Positions 9,065-18,296 are shown, counted from the stretch's first letter. The stretch: 64,000 nt of DNA from Planctomycetaceae bacterium (GCA_018699955.1 JABISG010000147.1:160544-224543), one strand, 5' to 3'. The notes: a model not told the origin generated them from the letters alone. Numbers and translations: made by a program.

Positions 9065-10054
9065 ATGCAGTATTTTGTGCGGAGACAGTGGGATTTGCAG
9101 CAGCGCGAGCACACGCCGCCCAGTGTTTTCGAGAACCGTCAGGCGCACCGCCGCGATTTTCTGAAGCAAATGGGGCTGTCGGCGGCGGGAATTGGGCTGG
9201 CGAGTTCCGTTGCCGGATGCGCAAAACCGACCGACGAAGAGATCGAAGCGGCCGGTGACGTCGGGTGGTTGCCGAAAGAATACGCCGAGAAGTATCCGGC
9301 AAAACAGAATGAGACATTCGAGTACGGTCGGTCGGAAACCGCGCAGCGAGCCGCTGCGGAGTACACCAACTTCTACGAATTTTCCAGCAGTAAAGACTGT
9401 TGGCGTAATGTGTCGAAGTTCAACCCGTCGCCGTGGTCGATTGAGGTTGACGGTTTGTGCGGCAAGCCACGCACGTTCGACCTCGACGACATCTACAACC
9501 TGTTTCCGTTGGAAGAACGTGCGTATCGGCATCGCTGCGTCGAAACGTGGGCGATGTGCGTTCCCTGGACCGGATTTCCATTTGCCGAGTTGCTGAAATT
9601 AGTCGAGCCGAAACCGAAGGCAAAGTTCGTCGCAATCGAATCGTTCGTTCGCCCCAAAGAAGCACCAGCGATGGGCGATGACAGTTTCCCGTGGCCGTAC
9701 ACCGAAGGGTTGACGGTAGACGAAGCGATGAACGACATGGCGTTTCTGGCGACCGGCGTCTACGGAGAAGCGTTACCCAAACAGCACGGCGCACCGCTAC
9801 GACTGGTTGTCCCCTGGAAGTACGGCTTCAAAAGCATCAAGTCTCCGACGCGAATCACGCTGACCGAACGGCAACCGTTGACGTTTTGGAACGGGTTGAA
9901 GCCGAACGAGTACGGCTTCACGGCCAACGTCGAACCGGAAGTGCCGCACCCGCGTTGGTCTCAGGCGACCGAGTGGATGCTGGGAACGCGGAAGGAACAC
10001 GACTCAGTGATTTATAACGGGTACGGCGAACAGGTCGGCGGGTTGTATGCGTGA
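9065..10054 (+). CDS. msrP: MsrP/YedY-like molybdopterin-dependent protein-methionine-sulfoxide reductase
   Basis: 329 residues from ATG 9065, which has AGGGAG about 8 bases upstream; the open frame extends further but without a ribosome site. The Tat signal (HRRDFLKQMGLSAAG) ends in SSVAGC, a possible lipobox, so the protein may be a Tat lipoprotein. The sulfite-oxidase fold follows, with the molybdenum-coordinating cysteine probably in YRHRCVETWAMCVPW. Conserved features of the family such as YGFKSIKSP are present. MsrP repairs oxidised methionine in envelope proteins using electrons from the membrane haem protein MsrQ. No msrQ is adjacent here. Confidence 0.93.
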   Translation: MQYFVRRQWDLQQREHTPPSVFENRQAHRRDFLKQMGLSAAGIGLASSVAGCAKPTDEEIEAAGDVGWLPKEYAEKYPAKQNETFEYGRSETAQRAAAEYTNFYEFSSSKDCWRNVSKFNPSPWSIEVDGLCGKPRTFDLDDIYNLFPLEERAYRHRCVETWAMCVPWTGFPFAELLKLVEPKPKAKFVAIESFVRPKEAPAMGDDSFPWPYTEGLTVDEAMNDMAFLATGVYGEALPKQHGAPLRLVVPWKYGFKSIKSPTRITLTERQPLTFWNGLKPNEYGFTANVEPEVPHPRWSQATEWMLGTRKEHDSVIYNGYGEQVGGLYA

Positions 10055-10074
10055 TCAATCTGGTGGTGTGATCG

Positions 10075-10956
10075 TTATTTCAACAGCTCGTCGGAAAGCG
10101 CCTGGAATTCAACACGCTCGATGAGGAAGCAGAATGGGGGCGCGTCTTTGACGATTGGGGCGAGCCATTCGCTTTTCAGTCCGTTCTCTTTCACGGCGAG
10201 CGGTTTCGCCGTGCCGATGTCGATTGGCAGGCCGATCTCGGAGAACGCGAGCCGGTTGGTTGCCAACGCATCGCAGACCGCGCCGTCCTGGCAACAGAGA
10301 AATTCGAGTGCCGCGTTCCAATCGTTGAAGATGCTGCGGAATTCGGCGGGTAGAACTTTCTCATTGGCAAATTTCGCAGTGCAGTCCAAATCGGCTGCGC
10401 TTCCGTTGCCGGGGTCGATTGTCGTCTGAATTTCGTCACCGGTGCGTGAGTGCTGAATCGCACCCGCGAGATGACACGGGAGCGTGTCGCTGAAGATCCT
10501 TGCACCGGCCGTGTACAGCAGGCTGTCTGTACAATTCGTGAAGAACAGGACGATTGCCTGTTGCACCGGTTCTCCGTTGATTTGTTCAACGTACAGCCGC
10601 CAGTTGCTTTGGTGTGGTGACGGAAACAGACGCCGCAGCGGCCCGAGCATCGCAGGGGCGAAGTGTCCGTGCCGGTAGGTCAGTATTGAGAGAATCGTCT
10701 TGCCGTTGAACTCGTGTAGTCGGACACCATCGGGCAGGAGATGCGCGACGCTTTCGGTTGGGACAACCCAGTTGAGATAAACAACGTTGGTGACGTCACT
10801 TTTGAGCCGCACGAACGGCAGCCAACCAATAAGCAGCCGCCGCAGCCGAATGAGGGCCGATGAATTGAGGATTCGTTCGGCGAAGAATGCGACGAGACCG
10901 GGACGCGGGTGGCGATAGTTGAGCGCCCTGCCTGTTGCCCGGTCAGAGTTCGTCAT
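10075..10956 (-). CDS. DUF2071 (YqjF-like) family protein
   Basis: 293 residues. The segment VVYLNWVVPTESVAHLLPDGV is the N-terminal signature of the DUF2071/YqjF family, which is related in fold to acetoacetate decarboxylase. No catalytic activity is established for this family to my knowledge. There is no signal peptide. It is convergent with the MsrP-like gene, 20 bp away. The following minus-strand gene starts 19 bp upstream of its own start, so the two may share a transcript. Confidence 0.75.
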   Translation of the reverse strand: MTNSDRATGRALNYRHPRPGLVAFFAERILNSSALIRLRRLLIGWLPFVRLKSDVTNVVYLNWVVPTESVAHLLPDGVRLHEFNGKTILSILTYRHGHFAPAMLGPLRRLFPSPHQSNWRLYVEQINGEPVQQAIVLFFTNCTDSLLYTAGARIFSDTLPCHLAGAIQHSRTGDEIQTTIDPGNGSAADLDCTAKFANEKVLPAEFRSIFNDWNAALEFLCCQDGAVCDALATNRLAFSEIGLPIDIGTAKPLAVKENGLKSEWLAPIVKDAPPFCFLIERVEFQALSDELLK

Positions 10957-10975
10957 AGGTTGCGTCGCGATGGGT

Positions 10976-11245
10976 TCAGACTTCCTCGTACCAGACTCTT
11001 ACAAACTGATGCCAGGACGAGTGCATCTTGCCGCTGGTGTTGATCGCCGCGTCGGTGGAGCCTTCTTCGTACGAATCGTGAATATTGGGCAGCACGACAG
11101 TTTCGACATTGATGATGCGCGCGTCTTTACTTTTCGCCCATTGAGCGGCAGCAGACGCGGCATCGTCAAAGCTGCCGTACTCAGCACGTTTGAGAAACCC
11201 TGGCGGTGAAAACTGCCGGGGGATAAAGTCCTTGAAGTCGAACAT
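10976..11245 (-). CDS. conserved hypothetical protein, 89 residues
   Basis: A small soluble protein beginning MFDFKDFIPRQFSPPGF and ending VRVWYEEV. The stretch AEYGSFDDAASAAAQWAKSKDARIINVETVVLP looks like a compact alpha-beta fold. I do not recognise a family. The gene lies between the DUF4870 gene and the DUF2071 gene on the same strand with short spacing, consistent with cotranscription. Codon use resembles its neighbours. Confidence 0.65.
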   Translation of the reverse strand: MFDFKDFIPRQFSPPGFLKRAEYGSFDDAASAAAQWAKSKDARIINVETVVLPNIHDSYEEGSTDAAINTSGKMHSSWHQFVRVWYEEV

Positions 11246-11297
11246 CGCGTCTCACAATCATCCTGAATGAATAAAGCTGTCGGCCGTCGAGTTGGCC

Positions 11298-11696
11298 TCA
11301 ACTGATGAACCGAATGCAGAGCGGGTAGCGGTACTCGTACCCTTCGTTGGCTTTGATCGCCGCCATGATGGTGACCACGATATTGAATATAGCCACCGCA
11401 AGGACCAACACGATGCCGATGATGACAAAGATCAGCAAAATGCTGATGATCAGGTAGAGCATGATGCTGATCTGAAAGTTGAGCGCTTCCTTTCCCTGAT
11501 CGTCAACCAGCGGCATCTCGTCTCGTTTGACCAGCCAGATGATGAGCGGCCCGAGGATGTTGCCAAAGGGGATGAAATGGCCTGAGAACATACTCAGGTG
11601 GCAGAACATGGCCCATGTGCGTTCTTCGCTGCTGATGTCATCCATCGGCCGGTAGTCGTCGGGCTCGTCGTATTCGTGCGGTTCGTCGTAGTTCAT
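11298..11696 (-). CDS. DUF4870 domain-containing membrane protein
   Basis: 132 residues. An acidic N-terminal tail (residues 1-25) precedes the DUF4870 core: ERTWAMFCHLSMFSGHFIPFGNILGPLIIWLVKRDEMPLVDDQGKEALNFQ, then two hydrophobic helices in MLYLIISILLIFVIIGIVLVLAV. Members are small inner-membrane proteins of unknown function related to the Tic20 fold. The gene sits 33 bp downstream of the Bax-inhibitor-1 gene on the same strand, which suggests cotranscription. Confidence 0.88.
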   Translation of the reverse strand: MNYDEPHEYDEPDDYRPMDDISSEERTWAMFCHLSMFSGHFIPFGNILGPLIIWLVKRDEMPLVDDQGKEALNFQISIMLYLIISILLIFVIIGIVLVLAVAIFNIVVTIMAAIKANEGYEYRYPLCIRFIS

Positions 11697-11729
11697 TGCG
11701 CGGTCTTCTGAGAAGGTCCACGGAATTGT

Positions 11730-12479
11730 TTACCGCCGATTCAGTTTTGACAGCAGCCGCAGGATTTCGAGGTAGAGCCAGACCAGTGTGACGAGCAGGC
11801 CGAAGGCTCCGTACCATTCGAGTGACTTCGGCGCGCCGCGTTCTGCGCCGCGTTCGATGAAGTCGAAGTCGAGTACCAGATTGAGCGCGGCGATGACCAC
11901 GACGAACAGACTGAAGAGAATGCCCATTGGGCCGGCGCTATGAATCATCGGCATCTGAGCGCCAAACATGTTCATCATAATGGAGATGAAATAGACGAGG
12001 CAGATTCCGCCAGTTGCTGCGCACACGCCCGATTTGAATCGCTCCGTCGCGCGAATGATGCCCGTGCTGTAGGCGATGAGCATGACGGCCATTGTCGCGA
12101 AAGTCAGGCTGGCCGCTTGAAACACAATGCCATTGTAATGATGGTTATACATGGCGGAGATGCCGCCCAGAAAAAGCCCCTCGGCCAGCGCATACAGGGG
12201 GGCCGTGTACATCGCCAGATCTTTCTTGAAGATCGTGATCAACGCCAGCACGAGGCCGCCGAACAGCCCGCCGATCATCCAGGGCATGGCGGCCTGCATC
12301 GCATTCGCCTGATTGGCGGTGAATATCTTCCAGACAAACGCCGCCGAGGTGATGACGAGTACCAGCAGGATGCCGGTTTTCATGGCGGTCCCGGCGACCG
12401 TCATCGTGCCGGTCGATTCGTAAACGTCGTATTGCTCGAAAGCTTTGTTGGAAAGCACGGGATTGCTGGATCGCATCAT
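11730..12479 (-). CDS. Bax inhibitor-1 / YccA family membrane protein
   Basis: 249 residues with about seven hydrophobic helices, beginning MMRSSNPVLSNKAFEQYD, the typical start of the bacterial YccA-like subgroup. The family includes proton-sensitive calcium leak channels and the FtsH inhibitor YccA. The C-terminal WYGAFGLLVTLVWLYLEILRLL, followed by a basic tail, is typical. The gene is the first of a probable minus-strand set with the DUF4870 gene and is divergent from the PHP hydrolase. Whether it acts in ion leak or protease control cannot be told from sequence. Confidence 0.88.
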   Translation of the reverse strand: MMRSSNPVLSNKAFEQYDVYESTGTMTVAGTAMKTGILLVLVITSAAFVWKIFTANQANAMQAAMPWMIGGLFGGLVLALITIFKKDLAMYTAPLYALAEGLFLGGISAMYNHHYNGIVFQAASLTFATMAVMLIAYSTGIIRATERFKSGVCAATGGICLVYFISIMMNMFGAQMPMIHSAGPMGILFSLFVVVIAALNLVLDFDFIERGAERGAPKSLEWYGAFGLLVTLVWLYLEILRLLSKLNRR

Positions 12480-12724
12480 TGACTGACTTTCTTTAGGCTA
12501 TTGCAACAGGGGCTTTGGACTGCTGCAAGAATGAAACGGCTACAACCGGCTGTTGGATCACACGGTTTCCGCTGATTCTCGTCAATTCCCGTCGGCGGTG
12601 CCAGCGCAAATCCCCCATGTAACGGGATTTGGAATAGAATCGTGATCTGCCGACGGTGTCGGTGGTAACTGGAAGTCATCGCGGACGGCGGGTAGGCTAA
12701 GAGACGCGCGGAGAGTTCCCAAAG

Positions 12725-12746
12725 CCCACGGGCCGCGCCCCGTGGG
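12725..12746 (-). repeat. palindromic element family A, copy at 12725
   Basis: Arms CCCACGGG and CCCGTGGG surround CCGCGC, with CCAAAG on the left and GAT on the right. It lies 28 bp upstream of the PHP gene start, within a 294-bp divergent intergenic region that otherwise shows nothing recognisable. Confidence 0.8.
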
Positions 12747-12773
12747 ATCAAGCAGTTCCAGAGGATTTCTCAA

Positions 12774-14111
12774 ATGTTTCGTAATAGACGCTCTGTTCTT
12801 ATTGCGCCCGCTGTGTGTTTGGCGTGCGGGCTGTTGTTGTTCGTGGGGCAGGAAAGTTCGCCGCCGGCAGCGGCGCGTGTGCTCGAAGCCGAAGGCCAAC
12901 TGCAGTGGTATCGCGGCAATCTGCACACGCATTCGTTGTGGAGCGATGGCGACGATTATCTGGAAATGATCGCCAAGTGGTACAAGCAGAAAGATTACGA
13001 TTTCCTCTGCTTCACCGATCATAACGTGTTGGCGAACCGCGAACGCTGGACCGACGTGCTGAAGAATAAAGGCGGGCAAAAGGCGTACGACAAGCTGAAA
13101 GCGTCGATGCCGAAAGACTGGGTCGAAGAGCGAACCGTCGATGGTCGATTGGAAGTGCGACTGAAGCGATTCGATGAAGTCGACAAACAGTTCGCCGAGC
13201 CGGGGAAGTTCCTGCTGATTCAGGGTGAGGAAGTGACCGACCGCTTCCGCAATCTGCCGGTGCATATCAACATGACCAACGTGACGGAGTTGATTCCGCC
13301 ACTGCACGGCGACAGCGTCTACGAGGTGATGCAGAACAATGTCAGCCGGGCGGTCGCCCAGCGCGAACGTACAAAAGAGCCGTTGTTGGTTCATTTGAAC
13401 CATCCGAATTTCGGATACGGCGTAACGGCCGAGGATTTGATGCGCGTTCGCGGAGAGAATTTCTTCGAGGTCTACAACGGACATCCCGGCGTACGGAATT
13501 CGGGCGATGCCAAACACGCTTCGACCGAGCGGATCTGGGACATCATCCTCACACGACGTCTTGCAGAACTACAGATGCCGATGATGTACGGCCTGGCGAC
13601 CGACGACGGCCACAACTATCACAAGATTCCCAGTCGAGGAAGCGAACCGGGACGCGGCTGGGTGATGGTGTTGTCGGATGAGCTATCGCCGACAGCGTTG
13701 ATTGGGGCGATGGAACGCGGCCGGTTTTATGCCTCTTCGGGTGTTTCGCTGTCGAAGGTCGTTTCAACGCCGGCCGGTTTGCACGTCGATGTGAAAGCCG
13801 CAGAAGGAGTCACATACAAAATTACGTTCATCGGCACCCGTAAGGGATACGACCCCAAGAGCAAGCCGGTGTTGGACAAAAACGGCAAACCGATGAATGC
13901 GACGCAGATTTACAGCGACGACATCGGCCAAGTGTTCAAGACGGTCGAAGGGCCGACGGGCGCTTACGAGTTCAGCGGTGATGAGTTGTACGTGCGGGCG
14001 TTGGTCACATCGTCGAAGAAACACCCGAATCCGTCGGAAGTCGGCGAAGTGGAACGTGCGTGGGTGCAGCCGACGGTCGGGCCGGGAGTGCCGAAGACGG
14101 AATCGGAATAG
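12774..14111 (+). CDS. exported PHP-domain metal-dependent hydrolase
   Basis: 445 residues. The N-terminus is a signal peptide (NRRSVLIAPAVCLACGLLLFVG). The PHP domain begins with GNLHTHSLWSDGDDYLEM, which has the HxH metal-binding pair, and continues with LCFTDHNVLANRERW and later histidines in LVHLNHPNF and DDGHNYHK. This matches PHP phosphoesterase-like proteins common in planctomycetes. The substrate is unknown. GAGGAT lies about 5 bases before the start. A family A palindrome separates it from the next gene. Confidence 0.88.
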   Translation: MFRNRRSVLIAPAVCLACGLLLFVGQESSPPAAARVLEAEGQLQWYRGNLHTHSLWSDGDDYLEMIAKWYKQKDYDFLCFTDHNVLANRERWTDVLKNKGGQKAYDKLKASMPKDWVEERTVDGRLEVRLKRFDEVDKQFAEPGKFLLIQGEEVTDRFRNLPVHINMTNVTELIPPLHGDSVYEVMQNNVSRAVAQRERTKEPLLVHLNHPNFGYGVTAEDLMRVRGENFFEVYNGHPGVRNSGDAKHASTERIWDIILTRRLAELQMPMMYGLATDDGHNYHKIPSRGSEPGRGWVMVLSDELSPTALIGAMERGRFYASSGVSLSKVVSTPAGLHVDVKAAEGVTYKITFIGTRKGYDPKSKPVLDKNGKPMNATQIYSDDIGQVFKTVEGPTGAYEFSGDELYVRALVTSSKKHPNPSEVGEVERAWVQPTVGPGVPKTESE

Positions 14112-14143
14112 ATCAACTGCGCGGACACGATGAACGGGGAGGT

Positions 14144-14165
14144 CCGACGGGACGCAGCCCGTCGG
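14144..14165 (+). repeat. palindromic element family A, copy at 14144
   Basis: Arms CCGACGGG and CCCGTCGG surround ACGCAG, followed by CTTTGGGG. It lies 32 bp after the PHP gene stop and ends 13 bp before the HyuA-HyuB start, so its tail supplies the G-rich sequence in the ribosome-binding position of that gene. It is the one gene-end copy in the opposite orientation. Confidence 0.8.
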
Positions 14166-14178
14166 CTTTGGGGATGGT

Positions 14179-17100
14179 ATGGAGTGCTGGGAATTCTGGA
14201 TTGATGTTGGCGGGACGTTTACCGATTGCATTGCACGCTCGCCCAACGGCGAAATGTTGCAGTTCAAGACGCTCAGTTCCGGTGTGACAAAAGGGCGGAT
14301 CGATCGGCTGGAAGCGGACGACCGTTTCATCGATACTTTGCGGAAGGGTGAACCGGACGGTTTCTGGATTGGTTACGAACTGCGTCTGCTCGACGACACT
14401 GGCGAGACGGTCGAGACGGCACGGGTCACGAAGTTCGATGCGGCGAATGGTCTGCTGACGGTCGAAAATCCGCTGTCGAATTGTACGGCCGGTGATCGTT
14501 ACGAACTTTCGGCGGGCGAAGAGTCGCCCATTCTCTGCGTTCGACGAATGCTGGGCCTGAGACTCGGCGATGCAATTCCACCGATTTCCATGCGACTGGG
14601 TACGACGCGCGGCACCAACGCGTTATTGGAACGCAAAGGCGCACGCACGGCATTTGTGACAACGCGCGGATTCCGCGACGTGTTGCTGATCGCAAATCAG
14701 GATCGGCCGCGGTTGTTCGATCTGGCGATTCACAAGCCGCAACCGATGTTCGTCGAAACCGTCGAGATCGACGAGCGTCTGGACGCCGCCGGCAACGTGT
14801 TGCGCGCTCCCGATGCGGACGCTGTCCGGCAACAGTTGATCGACCTGAAGAAGACGGATGTCGAATCGATCGCAATTTGCCTGCTGCACTCCTTTGCCAA
14901 CCCGGCGCACGAAGAACTGGTCGAGCAGCTTGCCCGTGACGTGGGGTTCGAGGAGATCAGCACGTCGAGCCGACTCTCGCCGTTGATCAAGATCGTCTCC
15001 CGCGGCGACACAACGGTGGTGGACGCGTATTTGAATCCGGTGTTGCGCGCTTATGTGGGGCGACTGCGGCAGGCACTTTCTGGCCACCCGTCTTCGCTCT
15101 CGACCCCCGACTCTCGACCCTCGGCGCTCAAAATCATGACATCCGCCGGCGGGTTGGTCGATGCGGACCGATTTGTGGGGAAGGACAGTATTCTCTCGGG
15201 GCCGGCGGGCGGTGTTGTCGGGTTCTCACGCGTGGCTGAGGCGGCGGGGTTCGCGAAGTCGATCGGGTTCGACATGGGCGGCACAAGTACCGACGTCTCG
15301 CGATTCGATGGCAAGTACGAATTGGAATTTGAAACGCAGAAGGCGGGCGTGCGCGTGGTCGCGCCGATGCTGGCGATTCACACGGTGGCGGCGGGCGGCG
15401 GAAGCATCTGTCAGTTCGACGGAGTGAAATTGGCTGTCGGCCCTGAAAGTTCGGGGGCCGATCCGGGACCGGCCTGTTACGGTCGCGGCGGACCGTTGAG
15501 TGTGACCGACATCAATCTGTTTCTCGGGCGGATTGTCCCATCGCGTTTCCCGTTTCCCCTCGATCGCGCTGCCGTCCGGCGCAAGCTGGAAACACTGTGC
15601 GACGAAATCGCCGACTCGCCGTTGGGACACCGTTACACACCAATTGAGTTGGCAGACGGGTTCCTGCAGATTGCCAACGCCAACATGACGCGGGCAATTC
15701 GGCGGATCTCGGTCGCGAAAGGGTACGATCCGGCCGATTATGCGCTGGTCACATTCGGTGGCGCGGGCGCGCAGCACGCCTGCGCGATTGCAGAAGCGAT
15801 CGGCATCAAGACGGTGTTGGTGCATCCGTTTGCGGGAATCTTGAGCGCGTACGGCATCGGTCTGGCCGACGTGCGGCGATTCGGCCAGCAGTCGGTGCTG
15901 AAACCGTATTCGGCAGAGACACTGCAGGAGATCGAGCCGCTGTTTGAGGAATTGGAATCGAACGCGCTGGCCGAAGTGCAAGCAGAGGGGATTGCCGACG
16001 AAAACATCGGGCAGCCGCTACGTTCGCTCGACATGCGATATCAAGGCGTCGAGACGACTATCAATGTGCCTTATGGTGATGATGCTGATTCCGCCGCGCA
16101 ATATCAGCAGATGCACCAACGGCTGTACGGTTACGTGCACGAAAATCGCGCGATTGAAATCACGGCAGCGCGCGTGGAAGTCGTCGGTCGCACGGCTGCA
16201 ACGGCTGCCGAAACGGTGAAGCCACAACACCGCGTGCCGGAACCGACGGAAACCGTGAGCACATGGTTCGGCGGAACCGAACATAACACCGGCGTTTTTC
16301 TACGCGAACATCTGCAAGCGGGAGATGGAATTGCCGGGCCGGCAATTGTCTGTGAGCCAACCTCGACAATCGTGATCGATCCTGGCTGGAAAGCTACCGT
16401 GACCGAACGCGGCGAAGTGGTCATCGGTTGCGAGCAAAGCCTGCCGACTGCGTCCGGCAGGACATCAACAGGCACGGTCCCACCGGTCGCCGCCGGTGGG
16501 CTTTCAACCAGCGCCGATCCCGTGCTGTTGGAGATATTCAACAACCTGTTTGCTTCGATTGCCGAGCAGATGGGGATAACGTTGCAACAGACTTCGATCT
16601 CGACCAATGTGAAAGAGCGGCTCGATTTCAGTTGCGCGATTTTCGATCCCGACGGAGAACTGGTCGTCAACGCGCCGCACATTCCCGTGCATCTGGGAGC
16701 GATGAGTGAGACGGTCAAACGCGTCATCGCCGACAATCCGCAGATTCAACCGGGTGATGTGTTTGTGACGAACGATCCGTACCGAGGTGGTTCGCATTTG
16801 CCCGACGTGACGATTGTGACCCCGGTGTTTGATCCGCAATTCAGCCTGTTGTTCTTCACTGCAAGCCGTGCGCACCACGCGGAAATCGGCGGCATTGTTC
16901 CCGGCAGCATGCCTCCGTTTTCGCGTAATCTGGCCGAAGAAGGTGTGTTGATTCGCAACTTCAAACTCGTTGATGCCGGGCAGATGCGCGAAGCGGAACT
17001 GCGGGAGCTGCTGCTGTCCGGCCCGTATCCCACACGCTCGGTTCAGGACAACCTGTCTGACGTGGCAGCGCAGGTGGCGGCCAATAACAAAGGGGTGCAG

Positions 17101-18132
17101 TTGTTGGACGAGTTGGTCGAGCGGTATTCGCTGCCAACCGTGCAAGCCTACATGCGGCACATTCGCCGCGCCGCTGCGGAGAAAATGCGAATGGCGTTGT
17201 CCGCAATTCGTGACGGCAAGTATTCACGAACAGAGCATCTCGACAACGACGCAGCAATCGCGGTTACGATCAAAATCAACGGCGAGCAGGCCACGGTCGA
17301 TTTCACCGGAACGTCGCCACCGTTGGTGGCGAGTCGGGAGTCAAGAGACGAGAGACAAGAGCCAGAAGAACCGTCGTCTCTTGACTCTTTCAACCTGAAC
17401 GCGAATCGCGCGATTGTGACGGCGGCGGTGTTGTATGTGTTTCGCTGTTTGATTGCCGAAGACATTCCGCTCAACGGCGGTGTGCTGGAGCCGGTGGAGA
17501 TTGTGCTGCCTGAATGTCTGCTGAATCCGCCCGAGCATGACGACCCGTCCCAATGTGCGGCGGTGGTGGGGGGGAATGTTGAGACGTCACAACGAGTGGT
17601 CGATACGCTACTGGGGGCGCTCAAAGTTGCGGCGGCCAGTCAGGGGACGATGAACAACCTGACGTTCGGTGATGAGACGTTTGGGTATTACGAAACGATT
17701 TGTGGCGGCAGCGGCGCGACGCCCGACGAAGCGGGAGCCGATGCCGTTCATACGCACATGACCAACACACGGCTGACCGATGCCGAGGTGATCGAACGGC
17801 GGTATCCGATCCGCGTGCATGAGTTTTCGGTACGTCGCGGATCGGGTGGGGCAGGGGCGAATCGCGGTGGCGACGGGATCATCAGGCGGCTGGAATTTCT
17901 CGCGCCGCTCAAAGTTTCGATGCTGTCGGAACGCCGCGAGGCGTATGCACCGTTCGGATTGAACCGAGGCGAAGACGGCACACGCGGCCGAAATCAATTG
18001 CAGCGCGCCGGCAGCGACGAGTCGATCGATCTCGGCGGGAAATTCGCAGTCGACGTTCAGCCGGGCGACATCTTAACAATCGAAACACCGGGCGGCGGCG
18101 GCTTTGGCGAAATGACGAAGAATGAATTGTGA
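14179..18132 (+). CDS. fused hydantoinase/5-oxoprolinase (HyuA-HyuB)
   Basis: 1317 residues. Residues 1 to about 745 are the HyuA half, with the ATP-binding DVGGTFTD at 9-16, TTRGTNALLERKGA, and GFDMGGTSTDVS. Residues from about 776 are the HyuB half: DPVLLEIFNNLFASIAEQMG, TNVKERLDFSCAIFD, DVFVTNDPYRGGSHLPD, and a C-terminal GDILTIETPGGGGFG. Such enzymes open 5-oxoproline or hydantoin rings with ATP. The fused form resembles 5-oxoprolinase. Three non-family insertions are visible: residues 301-318 (Ser/Pro-rich), the linker 767-774 encoded by a family A palindrome, and 1054-1069 encoded by a 13-bp inverted repeat. A DUF1445 gene, a family often linked to 5-oxoproline metabolism, lies 3.7 kb downstream. 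Confidence 0.93.
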   Translation: MECWEFWIDVGGTFTDCIARSPNGEMLQFKTLSSGVTKGRIDRLEADDRFIDTLRKGEPDGFWIGYELRLLDDTGETVETARVTKFDAANGLLTVENPLSNCTAGDRYELSAGEESPILCVRRMLGLRLGDAIPPISMRLGTTRGTNALLERKGARTAFVTTRGFRDVLLIANQDRPRLFDLAIHKPQPMFVETVEIDERLDAAGNVLRAPDADAVRQQLIDLKKTDVESIAICLLHSFANPAHEELVEQLARDVGFEEISTSSRLSPLIKIVSRGDTTVVDAYLNPVLRAYVGRLRQALSGHPSSLSTPDSRPSALKIMTSAGGLVDADRFVGKDSILSGPAGGVVGFSRVAEAAGFAKSIGFDMGGTSTDVSRFDGKYELEFETQKAGVRVVAPMLAIHTVAAGGGSICQFDGVKLAVGPESSGADPGPACYGRGGPLSVTDINLFLGRIVPSRFPFPLDRAAVRRKLETLCDEIADSPLGHRYTPIELADGFLQIANANMTRAIRRISVAKGYDPADYALVTFGGAGAQHACAIAEAIGIKTVLVHPFAGILSAYGIGLADVRRFGQQSVLKPYSAETLQEIEPLFEELESNALAEVQAEGIADENIGQPLRSLDMRYQGVETTINVPYGDDADSAAQYQQMHQRLYGYVHENRAIEITAARVEVVGRTAATAAETVKPQHRVPEPTETVSTWFGGTEHNTGVFLREHLQAGDGIAGPAIVCEPTSTIVIDPGWKATVTERGEVVIGCEQSLPTASGRTSTGTVPPVAAGGLSTSADPVLLEIFNNLFASIAEQMGITLQQTSISTNVKERLDFSCAIFDPDGELVVNAPHIPVHLGAMSETVKRVIADNPQIQPGDVFVTNDPYRGGSHLPDVTIVTPVFDPQFSLLFFTASRAHHAEIGGIVPGSMPPFSRNLAEEGVLIRNFKLVDAGQMREAELRELLLSGPYPTRSVQDNLSDVAAQVAANNKGVQLLDELVERYSLPTVQAYMRHIRRAAAEKMRMALSAIRDGKYSRTEHLDNDAAIAVTIKINGEQATVDFTGTSPPLVASRESRDERQEPEEPSSLDSFNLNANRAIVTAAVLYVFRCLIAEDIPLNGGVLEPVEIVLPECLLNPPEHDDPSQCAAVVGGNVETSQRVVDTLLGALKVAAASQGTMNNLTFGDETFGYYETICGGSGATPDEAGADAVHTHMTNTRLTDAEVIERRYPIRVHEFSVRRGSGGAGANRGGDGIIRRLEFLAPLKVSMLSERREAYAPFGLNRGEDGTRGRNQLQRAGSDESIDLGGKFAVDVQPGDILTIETPGGGGFGEMTKNEL
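15079..15132 (+). repeat. low-complexity in-frame insertion in the HyuA half
   Basis: This part of the gene encodes a Ser/Pro-rich segment (residues 301-318) that interrupts an otherwise typical HyuA region just before IMTSAGGLVDA. The DNA contains near-tandem CTCTCGACCC units (about 15107 and 15121). It looks like an inserted noncoding-type repeat that has kept the frame. Confidence 0.5.
16479..16500 (+). repeat. palindromic element family A inside a coding region
   Basis: Arms CCCACCGG and CCGGTGGG surround TCGCCG, with GGT on the left and CTTTCAACC on the right, the same asymmetric layout as the intergenic copies. It is translated as part of GTVPPVAAGGLS in the linker between the HyuA and HyuB halves. 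Confidence 0.8.
17339..17386 (+). repeat. 13-bp perfect inverted repeat inside the HyuB half
   Basis: AGTCAAGAGACGA at 17339-17351 is matched perfectly by TCGTCTCTTGACT at 17374-17386, with a 22-nt loop. It encodes a charged segment (about residues 1054-1069) just before FNLNANRAIVTAAVLY, where HyuB proteins normally have no insertion. Confidence 0.75.
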
Positions 18133-18296
18133 AAGATGAATGCGTGTTGCTTAGTCTTTGTCATCATTTATCATTCAAGAATCATCGTTACTGTCGTTTT
18201 TTGCCGCTGCGATTCGACATTCCAGTGGCAGTCCGTTAGGGTATCGCCTGCAATGTTGTTGAACGAATGGGATTACTAACAAACGAGGGGCCTGTT

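Noticed and set aside
12582..13517. 311-codon minus-strand open frame opposite the PHP gene
   Set aside because: Antisense shadow; it also reads through a family A palindrome.
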